Source: VXPQ01 sp965116435
GTDB taxonomy: Bacteria; Bacteroidota; Rhodothermia; Rhodothermales; VXPQ01
Length of the DNA: 64,000 nucleotides
Assembly (NCBI GenBank): GCA_965116435.1
Contig: OZ220686.1
Coordinates: 1,922,001-1,986,000 of the forward strand
Direction of reading: 5' to 3'
Shown here one piece after another: positions 8,879-17,862 of the stretch. A model generated the notes under the pieces. That model saw nothing but the letters and a program-made list of their open reading frames with translations, searched no databases and was not told where the DNA came from. The position numbers and the translations under genes are program-made. Each line of letters opens with the position of its first letter. The stretch's first letter is position 1.

Positions 8879-11458
8879 CTACCCCAACACCACCTCCCCC
8901 GCCGGGCTCCGCATATTATAGGTGTTGCTCATGACGCGTCCGTAGGCGCCTGCGGTAGCGATCAGCATGACATCCCCTTCCCTGGTGCTCGGCAGGCGGC
9001 GGCCATAGCCCAGTACGTCTCCCGTTTCGCAGATTGGACCCACCACGTCGGCGGTGATGGTCGAGGGTTCGTCCAGTCGGGACAGGTTTACGATCTCGTG
9101 CCAGGCGCCGTAGAGGGCGGGCCGGATGAGTGAATTCATACCGGTTTCGATACCCACATAGCCCGTCGCCCCTTTCCATTTGGTTTGCGTTACGCGAGCC
9201 AGCAGCACCCCGGCGCGGGCCACCAGAAAGCGTCCCGGCTCCATCCAGAGTTTCAGGGCCGGATGCGCCTGCTTGAAGGCGCCCAGCGTCTCCGCAATGT
9301 CGATCATGTCCGGTTCCGGCGCATTCCGCCGCTCCGAAACGGGCAGTCCCCCGCCCACATCGAGGATGCGCACATCCGGGAAACGATCCCGCAGCGAGGC
9401 CAGAAACACGGCGGTTTCGGCCCAGGTGTCCGGGGCCATGATGCCGCTCCCCACATGGGCGTGAAATCCGACGATCCGCGTATCCGCCGCCGCGGCCAGC
9501 TGGGCCAGGCGCTCCAGTTCCTGCGACGCCACGCCGAACTTGCTTTGCGATCCGGCAGTCTGCACGTATTTGTGATGCCCACGGCCCTGCCCCGGGTCCA
9601 TGCGCACGAGGAGTTCCCGTCCGCGAAACACCTCGGGCCACGCCTCCAGCGGATAGATATTGTCCAGCGTAACGTACGCGCCCAGGTCGTATCCCTCGGC
9701 GTATTCTTCCCTCGGCGCAAAATTCGGCGTGAACAGGATGCGCTTCCGATCCATGTCCGGGAAGAGATCAATCAGGAACCGTATTTCGCTCGGCGACACG
9801 CACTCGAACCCGATTCCCCCGTCATGAAAAAGGCGCAGAATGTCCGGGTGTCCGTTGGCCTTGACGGAATAAAATACGCGGTCCAGCGCCTGGATCGACA
9901 GGACGCGCGCCAACGATTCCCGCAGCGTGTTTTTGTCGTATACGTAGACCGGGCTTGTCTCGGCGGCGATGGCCAGCAGGTCCTCCCGACGGCCTTGCCA
10001 CCAGGCCGTGCGGCTGGCGGGTTCTGTGCCCGATCCTTCCATCAATTCCCGCCAGTCGGGTCCGATCAGGGCGTCCGGCGCCCGTTTTCCGAAGAACTGC
10101 GCATGCAATTTGCGGGTGAGGCGGGCGGCCTGCTCTTCGTCCACCACGAAACTGAAATTCAGATCGCCCGCCGCTTGGGACACCTGATGCACCTGCTGTT
10201 CGTGAAACACTTCGAAGGCGGGGCCCATTTCGTGGAGGATCGACCGGATGTTGCGCCCGATCAGGCTGACGATGGCGCATGGGCCGATCTGCCGGGCACT
10301 GCAATACTCGTTCAGCGCCTCGAGCAACGCGTCGATGCGGGCCGGTTCGAGGGCGTTGGCGTTCCGGTCCAGCGAGACGGTTACGTTCGTTTCGGATGTG
10401 GCCACCAGATCGATGGAAAGCCCGTGCTCCCGGAACGTAGCGAACACATCCGCCAGGAAGCCGACTTCCTGCCACATGCCCGTCGATTCCATGGAGATGA
10501 GCATGACCCCGGCCTTCGTGGCGATCGCCTTGATTTGCGCGCCGAAGTCGGAGGTGTCGTCGGAGATGATGGTTCCCGGCAGGTCGGGTTCGCTCGTGCA
10601 CTGGATGTGGATGGGGATGCGGTGGCGCTGCGCGGGTTCGATGCACCGGGGATGCAGCACCTTGGCCCCCATGGTCGCGAGTTCCTGCGCTTCGGCGTAG
10701 TCCAGTTGGCGGAGCAGGCGCGCCGAGGGAATGTGGCGTGGATTCGCGGTGAACATGCCCGGCACGTCCGTCCAGATTTCGATGCGCTCGGCGCCCAGCA
10801 CGGCGCCAAGGCAGGATGCGGAGGTGTCGGAACCGCCCCGACCCAGCAGGACCGTTTCCCCCGCCTTGTTCGAAACGATGAAGCCTTGCGTAATGACGAG
10901 ATCGCCCTCGAGGCGGGCAAGGTCCTCCTGCAACGTTGCGTCCGGGTCGAACCGGCAGGGAGCCGACAGGTAATGCCGCCGTTCCGGCAGCAAGCGGCGT
11001 TCGTCCGCCCGCAGCATGGTGCGAGCGTCTTTCCAGGCAGGCCGCAGGCCTTGCGCCGAAAGGAAGGCGCTCCCCAGTTTCGTGGACATGAGTTCGCCCA
11101 GCGCCAGCACCCGGGCATGGAGCCGCGGCCCAGCCTCTCGCGTGAGCGATGCGCCGAGGGCGAGGCGCTTCAATTCGGCGAGGTCTTCTTCCAGCAGGGC
11201 CGTCCCGTCGATACCGAGGTCTTCGGCGATTTCAAGATGCCGCTCCCGGATCGTGTCAAGGATGTGCTCGTACGGCCCCCCGACCGCCTGTTCCAGGAGG
11301 CGTTCGAGGAGATTGGAAATGTCGCTCAGGGCGGAACAGACGACGACGGGCGCGAACCCGTCGTCGATGCGCGCCCGCACGATGCGTTCGACGATATTCC
11401 AGCGGGCACGGCTCGAAACGCTCGTGCCGCCGAATTTGAGGATGACCCAGCGGGGCAT
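8879..11458 (-). CDS. lysC/lysA: Bifunctional aspartate kinase / diaminopimelate decarboxylase
   Basis: An 859-residue fusion of the first and last enzymes of the DAP-lysine pathway. Residues 1 to about 290 are the aspartate kinase catalytic domain (KFGGTSV at 8-14), and about 300-450 are the ACT regulatory region (GVMLISMESTGMWQEVGFLA and later repeats), where lysine feedback would act. From about 500 comes a fold-type III PLP decarboxylase: YSVKAN with the PLP lysine near residue 530, HVGSG, and the substrate-site CETGD motif near the C-terminus. Such fusions are known in several bacterial groups (for example xanthomonads), with the kinase first. No obvious lysine riboswitch was recognised in the 172 bp upstream. 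It stands alone. Confidence 0.95.
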   Translation of the reverse strand: MPRWVILKFGGTSVSSRARWNIVERIVRARIDDGFAPVVVCSALSDISNLLERLLEQAVGGPYEHILDTIRERHLEIAEDLGIDGTALLEEDLAELKRLALGASLTREAGPRLHARVLALGELMSTKLGSAFLSAQGLRPAWKDARTMLRADERRLLPERRHYLSAPCRFDPDATLQEDLARLEGDLVITQGFIVSNKAGETVLLGRGGSDTSASCLGAVLGAERIEIWTDVPGMFTANPRHIPSARLLRQLDYAEAQELATMGAKVLHPRCIEPAQRHRIPIHIQCTSEPDLPGTIISDDTSDFGAQIKAIATKAGVMLISMESTGMWQEVGFLADVFATFREHGLSIDLVATSETNVTVSLDRNANALEPARIDALLEALNEYCSARQIGPCAIVSLIGRNIRSILHEMGPAFEVFHEQQVHQVSQAAGDLNFSFVVDEEQAARLTRKLHAQFFGKRAPDALIGPDWRELMEGSGTEPASRTAWWQGRREDLLAIAAETSPVYVYDKNTLRESLARVLSIQALDRVFYSVKANGHPDILRLFHDGGIGFECVSPSEIRFLIDLFPDMDRKRILFTPNFAPREEYAEGYDLGAYVTLDNIYPLEAWPEVFRGRELLVRMDPGQGRGHHKYVQTAGSQSKFGVASQELERLAQLAAAADTRIVGFHAHVGSGIMAPDTWAETAVFLASLRDRFPDVRILDVGGGLPVSERRNAPEPDMIDIAETLGAFKQAHPALKLWMEPGRFLVARAGVLLARVTQTKWKGATGYVGIETGMNSLIRPALYGAWHEIVNLSRLDEPSTITADVVGPICETGDVLGYGRRLPSTREGDVMLIATAGAYGRVMSNTYNMRSPAGEVVLG

Positions 11459-11630
11459 GGAACGGGGTTGGAGGATGAATCAAGGCACTCTCCAACGTTG
11501 GGATGCGCCGTAGAGGTTCCTTGCTGCTGAAACGACAAGAATTGGTCACGCAACAACTGAGATGGAAGGCTGTTCGCCTTGCCAATGGCCCATGCTATGC
11601 CGTTGTACAGGCGCGCGTTCGCGCGGAGCG

Positions 11631-12458
11631 TCAGTCCTCATGAAACACCTCTCTGGCTACGGAGACGGCGGTCACTGCGTTCGGCCAGCCGGCATAGAAC
11701 GCCAGGTGGGTGATCGTCTCGATCAATTCCTCCTGTGTCACACCATTTCTGCGCGCTCTTGCAAGGTGCGACCGAAGCTGATCGGGGCGATTCATTGCGA
11801 TCAGCGCGCTTACGGTGACCAGGCTCCGGTCACGTTGGGAAAGTTCGGGACTCGGCCACACCTGTCCGTAGAGGACCTCGTCGGTGAGGTCGGCCAGTCC
11901 GGGGGCGATGTCGCCCATCAACTGCTGGGCTCGTGAGCGTCGAGTGTTTCCGACGGAGGAGTCGGCAGGAGCAGGTTCCAGTCCTTGCGGCAGGGCGGCG
12001 TACTGCTCGTCGCCGACCGCCTCCATCCACTCGGTGGCCGGCCCGTTGTCGGGGCGTTCCACAAGGGCGACATGGGTCATGGGAGCGTTCGGCGAGGCTC
12101 CATGCCAGTGCTTTGCGCCGGGCGGGATGTGTACTACATCGCCTGGCCGAATCTCCTGAACCGGGCCGCCCCAATGCTGCACGCGACCAGCGCCGGTCGT
12201 GACGACGAGGGTCTGCCCGAGGGGATGGACATGCCAGTGGGTCCGGGCCCCGCGCTCGAAGGCGACCGTGGCGCCGTAAACGCGGGCAGGGGCCTCTGCC
12301 CGGAACCGGTTCCCTACCCGGACGGCGCCGGTGAAGTTTTCGGACGGCGCCAGATCGGTCGGCGGCGTCCCCCGGACGACGATCAGGGCATCTTGGGCAT
12401 GAGCAAGCGCCGGAGCTGTAATGGCGAGGGCGAGAGCGATTGCGATGATTCGCGTCAT
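11631..12458 (-). CDS. Exported cupin / carboxymuconolactone-decarboxylase-like protein
   Basis: A 275-residue protein with a Sec signal peptide (hydrophobic stretch ending ALAHAQ near residue 22). A cupin_2 domain follows (about 45-130; HWHVHP at about 75 and PGAKHWHG near 115 supply metal-ligand histidines). A carboxymuconolactone decarboxylase/AhpD-like alpha-helical domain comes last (about 165-265; DRSLVTVSALIAMNRPDQL, HLAFYAGWPNA). The CMD part has no CxxC, so a peroxidase role is unlikely; a role in periplasmic oxidation or aromatic/lactone chemistry is inference. Transcribed singly on the minus strand. Confidence 0.8.
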   Translation of the reverse strand: MTRIIAIALALAITAPALAHAQDALIVVRGTPPTDLAPSENFTGAVRVGNRFRAEAPARVYGATVAFERGARTHWHVHPLGQTLVVTTGAGRVQHWGGPVQEIRPGDVVHIPPGAKHWHGASPNAPMTHVALVERPDNGPATEWMEAVGDEQYAALPQGLEPAPADSSVGNTRRSRAQQLMGDIAPGLADLTDEVLYGQVWPSPELSQRDRSLVTVSALIAMNRPDQLRSHLARARRNGVTQEELIETITHLAFYAGWPNAVTAVSVAREVFHED

Positions 12459-12674
12459 GGTATCTTGGCGTCAGGAGTGAGCATGTGGTTGCGGGGGCGC
12501 GTTGCAGGCGATGCCCATCGTGCATCTGGATGCAGCGAGCGAGCAACGCAGTATCTATTAATGGTCGATCATCTGTGTTGGCCCGGGTGACGACTTCGTT
12601 CCCTGAGAAGCACGCAAGCCGTCAATCCAGACCCTTCTCCTCCAGAAACGTGGACAGGAGATCAGAAATGGTCC

Positions 12675-12694
12675 GAAAAACTGGACAGTTTTTC
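12675..12694. repeat. Perfect 9-bp hairpin beside a GAAATGGTCCGA motif
   Basis: GAAAAACTG-GA-CAGTTTTTC. The preceding bases AGAAATGGTCCGA recur in the hairpin at 13271-13301, so the NTF2-like gene is flanked by related elements. It could terminate transcription from the NTF2-like gene or be the remnant of a small mobile element. Confidence 0.5.
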
Positions 12695-12747
12695 CGGCGT
12701 TCACCGTCTCATACGCGCGACGGTAGACTTCTTCTTGCTTGAGGCTG

Positions 12748-13209
12748 CTAATGTTCAATGCTATGGGTGTCCCGCACGCTGCTGAACGTCAAGTCAAGCA
12801 ACTTCCAGTTGTCGTCCAACTTTTGATAAATCTCGGTAACGGTGAACTCGTTCGAAACTTCATTGCCCCGAACCTCTGCCAGCAGCGTGATGCGGTTCCA
12901 CAGGATGACCGTGTCGCCGAAAGTTTCTATCACCACATCGTGGACATCAGCTTGCTTGTAGTGGATTCGCCCGCTTCTTATGATGTCGATCTCCTCGTCC
13001 TTCCCCCAGGTACCGCTCATGTGGACGAATCTTGATCGGTCATGAAAAAGTGCGGCGAGTTCGTCCACGTTCTTGTCCGCCATCCACTGCCATTTTGCCG
13101 TGGATAAATCGGCAATTTCCTGTTCAACGGCATCGTTTTGCGCGAAGGCCCATTGCGCACTCATGAGGAGCAACAACCCGGCAGTTGACGTTTTAAGGAT
13201 TGCTTTCAT
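12748..13209 (-). CDS. Exported NTF2-like (SnoaL/DUF4440) protein
   Basis: A 153-residue protein with a clear Sec signal peptide (LLLLMSAQWAFAQ, cleavage after about residue 23) and a single NTF2-like fold: an alpha helix (VEQEIADLSTAKWQWMADKN), the DELAALFHD segment, then the beta-sheet ending VTEIYQKLDDNWKLLDLTFS. The length is typical of periplasmic DUF4440 proteins. No enzyme activity can be assigned. It is isolated between two hairpin elements and oriented with the neighbouring minus-strand genes. Confidence 0.75.
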   Translation of the reverse strand: MKAILKTSTAGLLLLMSAQWAFAQNDAVEQEIADLSTAKWQWMADKNVDELAALFHDRSRFVHMSGTWGKDEEIDIIRSGRIHYKQADVHDVVIETFGDTVILWNRITLLAEVRGNEVSNEFTVTEIYQKLDDNWKLLDLTFSSVRDTHSIEH

Positions 13210-13270
13210 GTTCGCTTCCAGGTTTATGTATAGTTCGAGGCTAATTTCCAGGCGCCGTTTTGCTGCACAT

Positions 13271-13301
13271 AGAAATGGTCCGAATTTATCGGACCATTTC
13301 T
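13271..13301. repeat. Perfect 13-bp stem-loop between minus-strand genes
   Basis: AGAAATGGTCCGA, loop ATTTA, then TCGGACCATTTCT. It lies between the sugar isomerase stop (13337) and the NTF2-like start (13209). It has no long T-run on the minus strand, so termination is possible but not clear. Its arm sequence is shared with the element at 12668-12680. Confidence 0.6.
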
Positions 13302-13336
13302 TTAGACCCTGCTTGTCCCTGTTTTATTTCCTGCCC

Positions 13337-14218
13337 TCAAGCCCGCGCAAGCCCATTTTCCGTGAGGTACGCAAAACTTTGCGCGGCAGCTTCGAACATG
13401 TCCGTCTCGCAATCGTCCATCTCCACGATCATCCATTCCGTATGTCCGCGCCCCGCCGCCGCAATGGCGGGAAAATCCTGCAACCCGCTTCCTGCCGCCA
13501 CCATGGGGCCTTCGGTTGAGAGCGTCGTTGCATCCTTGATGTGCAGCAAGGGAGCGCGGGCGCCCCAATCCCCCACCACCTTCGCCGGATCAAGTCCCGC
13601 CACCTTGGCCCAATACGTATCTATCTCGAAGAAAATGCCCGGTTCAAGGAGGGGCAGGATTTCATAGTACGGAAGCGCCCCATCCTCGTTCGGTTCGAAC
13701 TCCCACCAGTGATTGTGCAGCCCGAATTGCAAGCCGTTCGCCTCGCAGAAGGCATACGCCTCGTTATATATGTCGGCCAGTTCCCGGATGCCGTCCATCG
13801 TCTGGTACCGCTCGTCCTCGGGCCATCCGTGCCACACCATGCGGTCGCAGTCGTAGGCTTCGGCGGCCTCCAGCACGGCGGCGCGCTGCGCTCCTTCGGG
13901 AATTTCTACATGCACGGCGAACACGGTGAGCCCTGTGTCGTCGAGCAGGTTCCGGGCCTGCGTCAGGGTCATCCCCTCCGGCCAGAAGGCCGTTTCCACG
14001 GCGGTATAGCCCATGTCGGCAACCCGGCCAAGTGCGGCGGCGGCATCAACATTAATGGCGTCTCGCACCGTGTACAACTGGAATCCGATGCGCGGGAGTG
14101 GCGGTTCGTCGGGCGTCGGCTCCGCAGGCCGGTCGGCGTTGTCGAGGCAGCCGCCCACCGCAACGCCTGCCGCGGCGGCGCTCAGGGATTTCAGGAACGT
14201 TCGGCGAGATTCGCGCAT
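13337..14218 (-). CDS. Tat-exported sugar phosphate isomerase/epimerase-like protein
   Basis: A 293-residue TIM-barrel protein of the xylose-isomerase-like (AP endonuclease 2) superfamily. The N-terminus has a twin-arginine motif SRRTFLK and a lipobox-like VAVGGC, indicating a Tat-exported lipoprotein. Barrel signatures are IGFQLYTVRD (strand 1), TAVETAFWPEG, VFAVHVEIPEG, LQFGLHNHWWEFEP and FFEIDTYWAK, carrying the His, Glu and Asp residues that normally bind a divalent metal. Such exported isomerase-like proteins are common in Bacteroidota/Planctomycetota carbohydrate metabolism; the substrate is unknown. Divergent from rarA. Confidence 0.85.
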   Translation of the reverse strand: MRESRRTFLKSLSAAAAGVAVGGCLDNADRPAEPTPDEPPLPRIGFQLYTVRDAINVDAAAALGRVADMGYTAVETAFWPEGMTLTQARNLLDDTGLTVFAVHVEIPEGAQRAAVLEAAEAYDCDRMVWHGWPEDERYQTMDGIRELADIYNEAYAFCEANGLQFGLHNHWWEFEPNEDGALPYYEILPLLEPGIFFEIDTYWAKVAGLDPAKVVGDWGARAPLLHIKDATTLSTEGPMVAAGSGLQDFPAIAAAGRGHTEWMIVEMDDCETDMFEAAAQSFAYLTENGLARA

Positions 14219-14549
14219 GGGTTTATTCCGTTCTGGTTGATATACGTCGGCGGGATTCGGACATCGTATTCTCTAAATAAACGAAAAAAACCGCCGCATG
14301 GGCAATAATTCGCATCTGCACTCGAGGCAAAACCCCGTCCACGCCTAAATTTTTTACGTCAAAAATTTCACGCCTTCCTTTTTTAGGTTTCGGGCCACGG
14401 GCCGGGTTTTTTCTTGAAAAAATTACCGAAAACCTTGATTTTTACATATAATGCACATATTTTGATGCAAAAAATAGAGAGGTAGGTGGGATTCTGATCT
14501 TGATCGACGTTTTCGGCATATATTACCGGGGTCGCTACCCTCCCCTCCC
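14219..14549. other. A+T-rich divergent promoter region
   Basis: A 331-bp gap between the isomerase gene (minus) and rarA (plus). It is the most A+T-rich stretch in this part of the window, with several homopolymer runs. A TATAAT hexamer lies at 14447-14452, about 100 bp before rarA, but no convincing -35 at the right distance. No gene is seen. Confidence 0.4.
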
Positions 14550-15920
14550 ATGCCCGACCTGTTCAAAGAAGCCGCTCGTGAGTACAGGACGCGGAACGCC
14601 CCGCTGGCGGATCGCATGCGTCCTCGTACGCTGGACGAATTCGTGGGACAGGAACATATTCTCGGGCCGGGTCGGCTTTTGCGGCGGGCCATCCAGGCGG
14701 ATCGCATTACGTCCGTCATTTTTTACGGCCCGCCGGGCAGCGGCAAGACCACCTTGGCCCGCATCGTGGCGAACACCACCAAAGCGCATTTCTCGTCGCT
14801 CAATGCGGTGCTGTCCGGGGTTAAGGATATCCGCGAGGCCATCGGAGATGCGAAGACGCGGCTGGAGCAGTATCAGCGGCGGACCATCCTGTTTATCGAC
14901 GAGGTCCATCGGTTCAACAAGTCGCAACAGGATGCGCTCTTGCCGCATGTTGAAAACGGGACGGTGATATTGATCGGGGCCACGACGGAAAATCCGTATT
15001 TCGAGGTGAACAAGGCGCTCGTGAGCCGGTCCCGCATCTTCGAGTTGCGAACGCTCGACGAAGCGGCGCTCCGGCAGATTGCCCGCTATGCGATCGGGGA
15101 TGCGGAGCGGGGGTACGGCGCCGCCGATGTGCAGCTCGACCCGGAAGCGTTGGAACACCTGATCGACACGGCCAATGGCGATGCGCGTTCGGTGCTGAAT
15201 GCCTTGGAGCTGGCTGTCGAAACGACCGATCCGGACGAGGCGGGCGCCATCCGGATCAATCTGGCGGTGGCGGAGGAGAGTATTCAGCGGCGCGCTGTTC
15301 TGTACGACAAGGAAGGGGATGTGCACTACGACACGATCAGCGCGTTCATCAAAAGCCTTCGCGGGTCCGATCCCGATGCGGCCCTGTACTGGATGGCGAA
15401 AATGCTGTACGCCGGGGAGGACCCCCGTTTCATCATTCGACGCATGTTCATCTTTGCGGCGGAGGACATTGGGCTGGCGGATCCCCGTGCGCTTCAGATC
15501 GCATCCGCGACGGCGCACGGGTTCGATTACGTGGGCATGCCCGAAGGGCAGTTCATGTTGTCCGAATGCTGCTTGTATCTGGCCACGGCGCCCAAAAGCA
15601 ACTCCACCATGTCGTATTTCAGCGCGCTTTCGCATGTCCGGAATGAACGGTCCGACGATGTGCCGAATCACCTGAAGGACGCCAGCCGGGACAAGGAAGG
15701 ATTCGGCCACGGGAAGGGCTACAAATACCCCCATGCGTTCCATGAGCACTATGTGCCGCAACAATATTTGCCCGACGCGATGCACGGCACGTATTTTTAC
15801 GAACCCGGCGGAATCGGCTACGAGGCCGAGGTAGCTCGCCGCATGGAAGAATTACGCCGCCGCGACACCGAAGAAGAATTCGCCCGCCGCGTCCGAAAAT
15901 ACGCGGAAGAAGAGGAGTAG
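14550..15920 (+). CDS. rarA: Replication-associated recombination protein A (MgsA/WRNIP1 family AAA+ ATPase)
   Basis: A 456-residue AAA+ ATPase related to clamp-loader subunits, acting at stalled replication forks. The N-terminal part has the clamp-loader-like RPRTLDEFVGQEH segment (25-36), Walker A GPPGSGKTT (60-68) and Walker B ILFIDE (114-119), with the sensor region IGATTENPYFEVN. The C-terminal part carries the RarA-specific tetramerisation region, with AEDIGLADPRAL and HAFHEHYVPQQYLPD. Length is normal. The start follows the A+T-rich leader. The next gene begins 80 bp later and is unrelated. Confidence 0.95.
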   Translation: MPDLFKEAAREYRTRNAPLADRMRPRTLDEFVGQEHILGPGRLLRRAIQADRITSVIFYGPPGSGKTTLARIVANTTKAHFSSLNAVLSGVKDIREAIGDAKTRLEQYQRRTILFIDEVHRFNKSQQDALLPHVENGTVILIGATTENPYFEVNKALVSRSRIFELRTLDEAALRQIARYAIGDAERGYGAADVQLDPEALEHLIDTANGDARSVLNALELAVETTDPDEAGAIRINLAVAEESIQRRAVLYDKEGDVHYDTISAFIKSLRGSDPDAALYWMAKMLYAGEDPRFIIRRMFIFAAEDIGLADPRALQIASATAHGFDYVGMPEGQFMLSECCLYLATAPKSNSTMSYFSALSHVRNERSDDVPNHLKDASRDKEGFGHGKGYKYPHAFHEHYVPQQYLPDAMHGTYFYEPGGIGYEAEVARRMEELRRRDTEEEFARRVRKYAEEEE

Positions 15921-16000
15921 GGCGGCGGTGGGTCTTTTTCGGGAACGTTTCCAAACGACTGCGAATACGGATAGCTTTCCGGCCTTGAGGTCCTCTTGCG

Positions 16001-16951
16001 ATGTCTGATTTTTATCCCATTATTACCGTGGAGCCGGAATGGGTGCTGGAAGGCGAAGACATGGGCAGCAAGGAAAAATTCTGGTACCGCGCCGGTATTG
16101 ACAAAAAGGGTTTTTTGTTCAAATATCCGAGAAAGCATACAGGTGAGCATTGGGCGGAAAAGATCGCCGCAGAAGTAGCGGCATGTCTGGACATTTTGCA
16201 TGCCAGTGTGGATCTGGCCGAATTTAGGGGAGAGCGAGGGTCTGCAACGACATCTTTCGCGTATGGTCTCTTTCGCATGCTGACGCATGGCAACCAGTTA
16301 CTTGGACGGGCAGTGCCAAGCTATGACCCGGAGGTTCAATTCCACCAGTCGGCTCATACGCTCGAGAATATATGGGTGACACTGGATCGAACGTTTGTCA
16401 AGTTGGAGGACATCACCCCGGTGAAACGCCAATTCGCAGAATATGTAGTATTGGATGCGGTGATCGGCAATACGGATCGCCATCACGAAAACTGGGGTGA
16501 GATACGAATACTGCGAAGTCTGCGTAAGCCACGGGGTCTTAGAGCGCCGGGTATAGGACGGCACAGGCGGACAGAATATGGCTGGGAGCAATCTCTGGCG
16601 CCTTCCTTCGATCATGCTTCTTCTTTGGGCAGAGAACTCAGGGACGACCGGCGCGAGCGGCTTATGGCTGAAGATCGCGTGGGGCGCTATGCGGAAAAGG
16701 GTCATGGGGGAATTTATTGGTCCCCAGACGAACGGCGTGGCCCCAGTCCGCTTGAACTGGTGCGGCGAGCCACAAGAACATATCCAGACCTTTTTCGACC
16801 GGCGCTCGCGAAACTTGACAGGCTGGATACGGGTTCATTACGCAACATAATTGACCGCGTACCTTCCGACTGGATGTCGCCGTCGGCCCGCAAATTCGCA
16901 CTGGCGTTGATGTGCTATAACCTGGATCAATTAAGACAACTGGACCCATGA
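16001..16951 (+). CDS. HipA-like serine/threonine kinase
   Basis: A 316-residue protein made of the HipA C-terminal kinase fold only. It has an ATP-binding lysine candidate in FLFKYPRK (about residue 46), the catalytic-loop equivalent GNTDRHHENWG near residue 155, and the metal-binding SFDHASSLG (DFG-like) near residue 205. It lacks the HipA N-terminal subdomain, like HipT of HipBST systems. The stop overlaps the start of the next gene by 4 bp (ATGA), so the two are translationally coupled. No HipB-type HTH gene is adjacent. In known HipA/HipT systems the kinase is a toxin that phosphorylates a tRNA synthetase or similar target; the target here is unknown. Confidence 0.8.
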   Translation: MSDFYPIITVEPEWVLEGEDMGSKEKFWYRAGIDKKGFLFKYPRKHTGEHWAEKIAAEVAACLDILHASVDLAEFRGERGSATTSFAYGLFRMLTHGNQLLGRAVPSYDPEVQFHQSAHTLENIWVTLDRTFVKLEDITPVKRQFAEYVVLDAVIGNTDRHHENWGEIRILRSLRKPRGLRAPGIGRHRRTEYGWEQSLAPSFDHASSLGRELRDDRRERLMAEDRVGRYAEKGHGGIYWSPDERRGPSPLELVRRATRTYPDLFRPALAKLDRLDTGSLRNIIDRVPSDWMSPSARKFALALMCYNLDQLRQLDP

Positions 16952-17718
16952 GCGAACGAACCTTGTTTCTTGCTTGGCAGGACAAAGGCCACAGCCGCCA
17001 ATGGTTTCCGGTTGGCCGGTTGGATGCGGATCGCGACCTTTCCCGGTATCGTTTCCGGTATACGCATGGCGCTCGTCGGGCGCGGGAGGAAGCGAATTTC
17101 CTAACCCTCCCGGAATTTCCGGAAATGGACAAGGCGTACCTTTCCCCGCAGTTATTTTACTTGTTCCAGAACCGGGTTATGAAGCCGAACCGGCCGGATT
17201 TCCGCGAACACATCAAGCGCTTGGGCCTTCCCGAGGATTCCAATCCCGATTCTTTCCAGATTCTATCGGTCAGCGGCGGTCAGCGAGCCACGGATTTTTA
17301 CGAAGTTTTTCCGAAAATTGTGAAGAATGCCGACGGCGGTTTCACCACTCGTTTTTTTCTTCATGGGTGGCGGTACGCCAACGAAGCCGCTCAAAACCGC
17401 CTTGCCCAATTGGAGTCCGGGGAAGAACTTTACGTGGCCCTGGAGCTAAATAATCCAGTCACCAGGGTGGCCGTGCAGTTCCAGACGCAAGATTATCACA
17501 TGATCGGTTGGGCGCCGCGCTATCTTGTGTCGGATCTTTCGAAAGCCATTGCCGGATCGCCTGGAGAATATGTGGCGAAAGTGGTCCGGCTCAATCCCGT
17601 CCCGGCTCCCATGAAACAGCGCGTGCTGATCGAACTGCGCGGCAACCTCGGCGAACACGAGCCGATGATTGGCAAAGATTTTCTTCCCTTGGTTGGCGCA
17701 GCGGAATCGGCCGTTTAG
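16948..17718 (+). CDS. HIRAN-domain protein with HipA-N-like N-terminus
   Basis: A 256-residue protein coupled by a 4-bp overlap to the HipA-like kinase. The C-terminal region (about 160-240; YVALELNNPVTRVAVQFQTQ, then DYHMIGWAPRYLVSDL) reads as a HIRAN domain, a fold that binds DNA ends or modified DNA in other contexts. The N-terminal 80 residues (FLAWQDKGHSRQWFPVGRL, then YRFRYTHGARR) resemble the N-terminal subdomain of HipA (HipS). So it may be the antidote or regulatory subunit of the kinase, comparable to HipS in HipBST but fused to HIRAN. The HIRAN call is fairly good; the HipS-like call is by eye. Confidence 0.65.
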   Translation: MSERTLFLAWQDKGHSRQWFPVGRLDADRDLSRYRFRYTHGARRAREEANFLTLPEFPEMDKAYLSPQLFYLFQNRVMKPNRPDFREHIKRLGLPEDSNPDSFQILSVSGGQRATDFYEVFPKIVKNADGGFTTRFFLHGWRYANEAAQNRLAQLESGEELYVALELNNPVTRVAVQFQTQDYHMIGWAPRYLVSDLSKAIAGSPGEYVAKVVRLNPVPAPMKQRVLIELRGNLGEHEPMIGKDFLPLVGAAESAV

Positions 17719-17862
17719 CGCTCGACCGCACAGTTGCCTTGTGCTTCCCGCTGCGCTGACTTTTCCGTGCGGTCCAAGGGCAAGAAGTGCGTTTAAGGCA
17801 GGTAGGTAAACGCTGGACGCGCATTACGACAATGTGTGCGTTTGCCCTTTACCCCCCTCCCC

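Noticed and set aside
9185..11530. Long plus-strand open frame opposite the aspartate kinase/DAP decarboxylase gene
   Set aside because: Codon-bias shadow of a GC-rich gene; Arg/Gln/His-rich sequence without any known domain.
17724..17774. GACCGCAC ... GTGCGGTC inverted repeat between HIRAN and dctM genes
   Set aside because: Loop of 35 bases, too long for a convincing terminator; possible but not supported.
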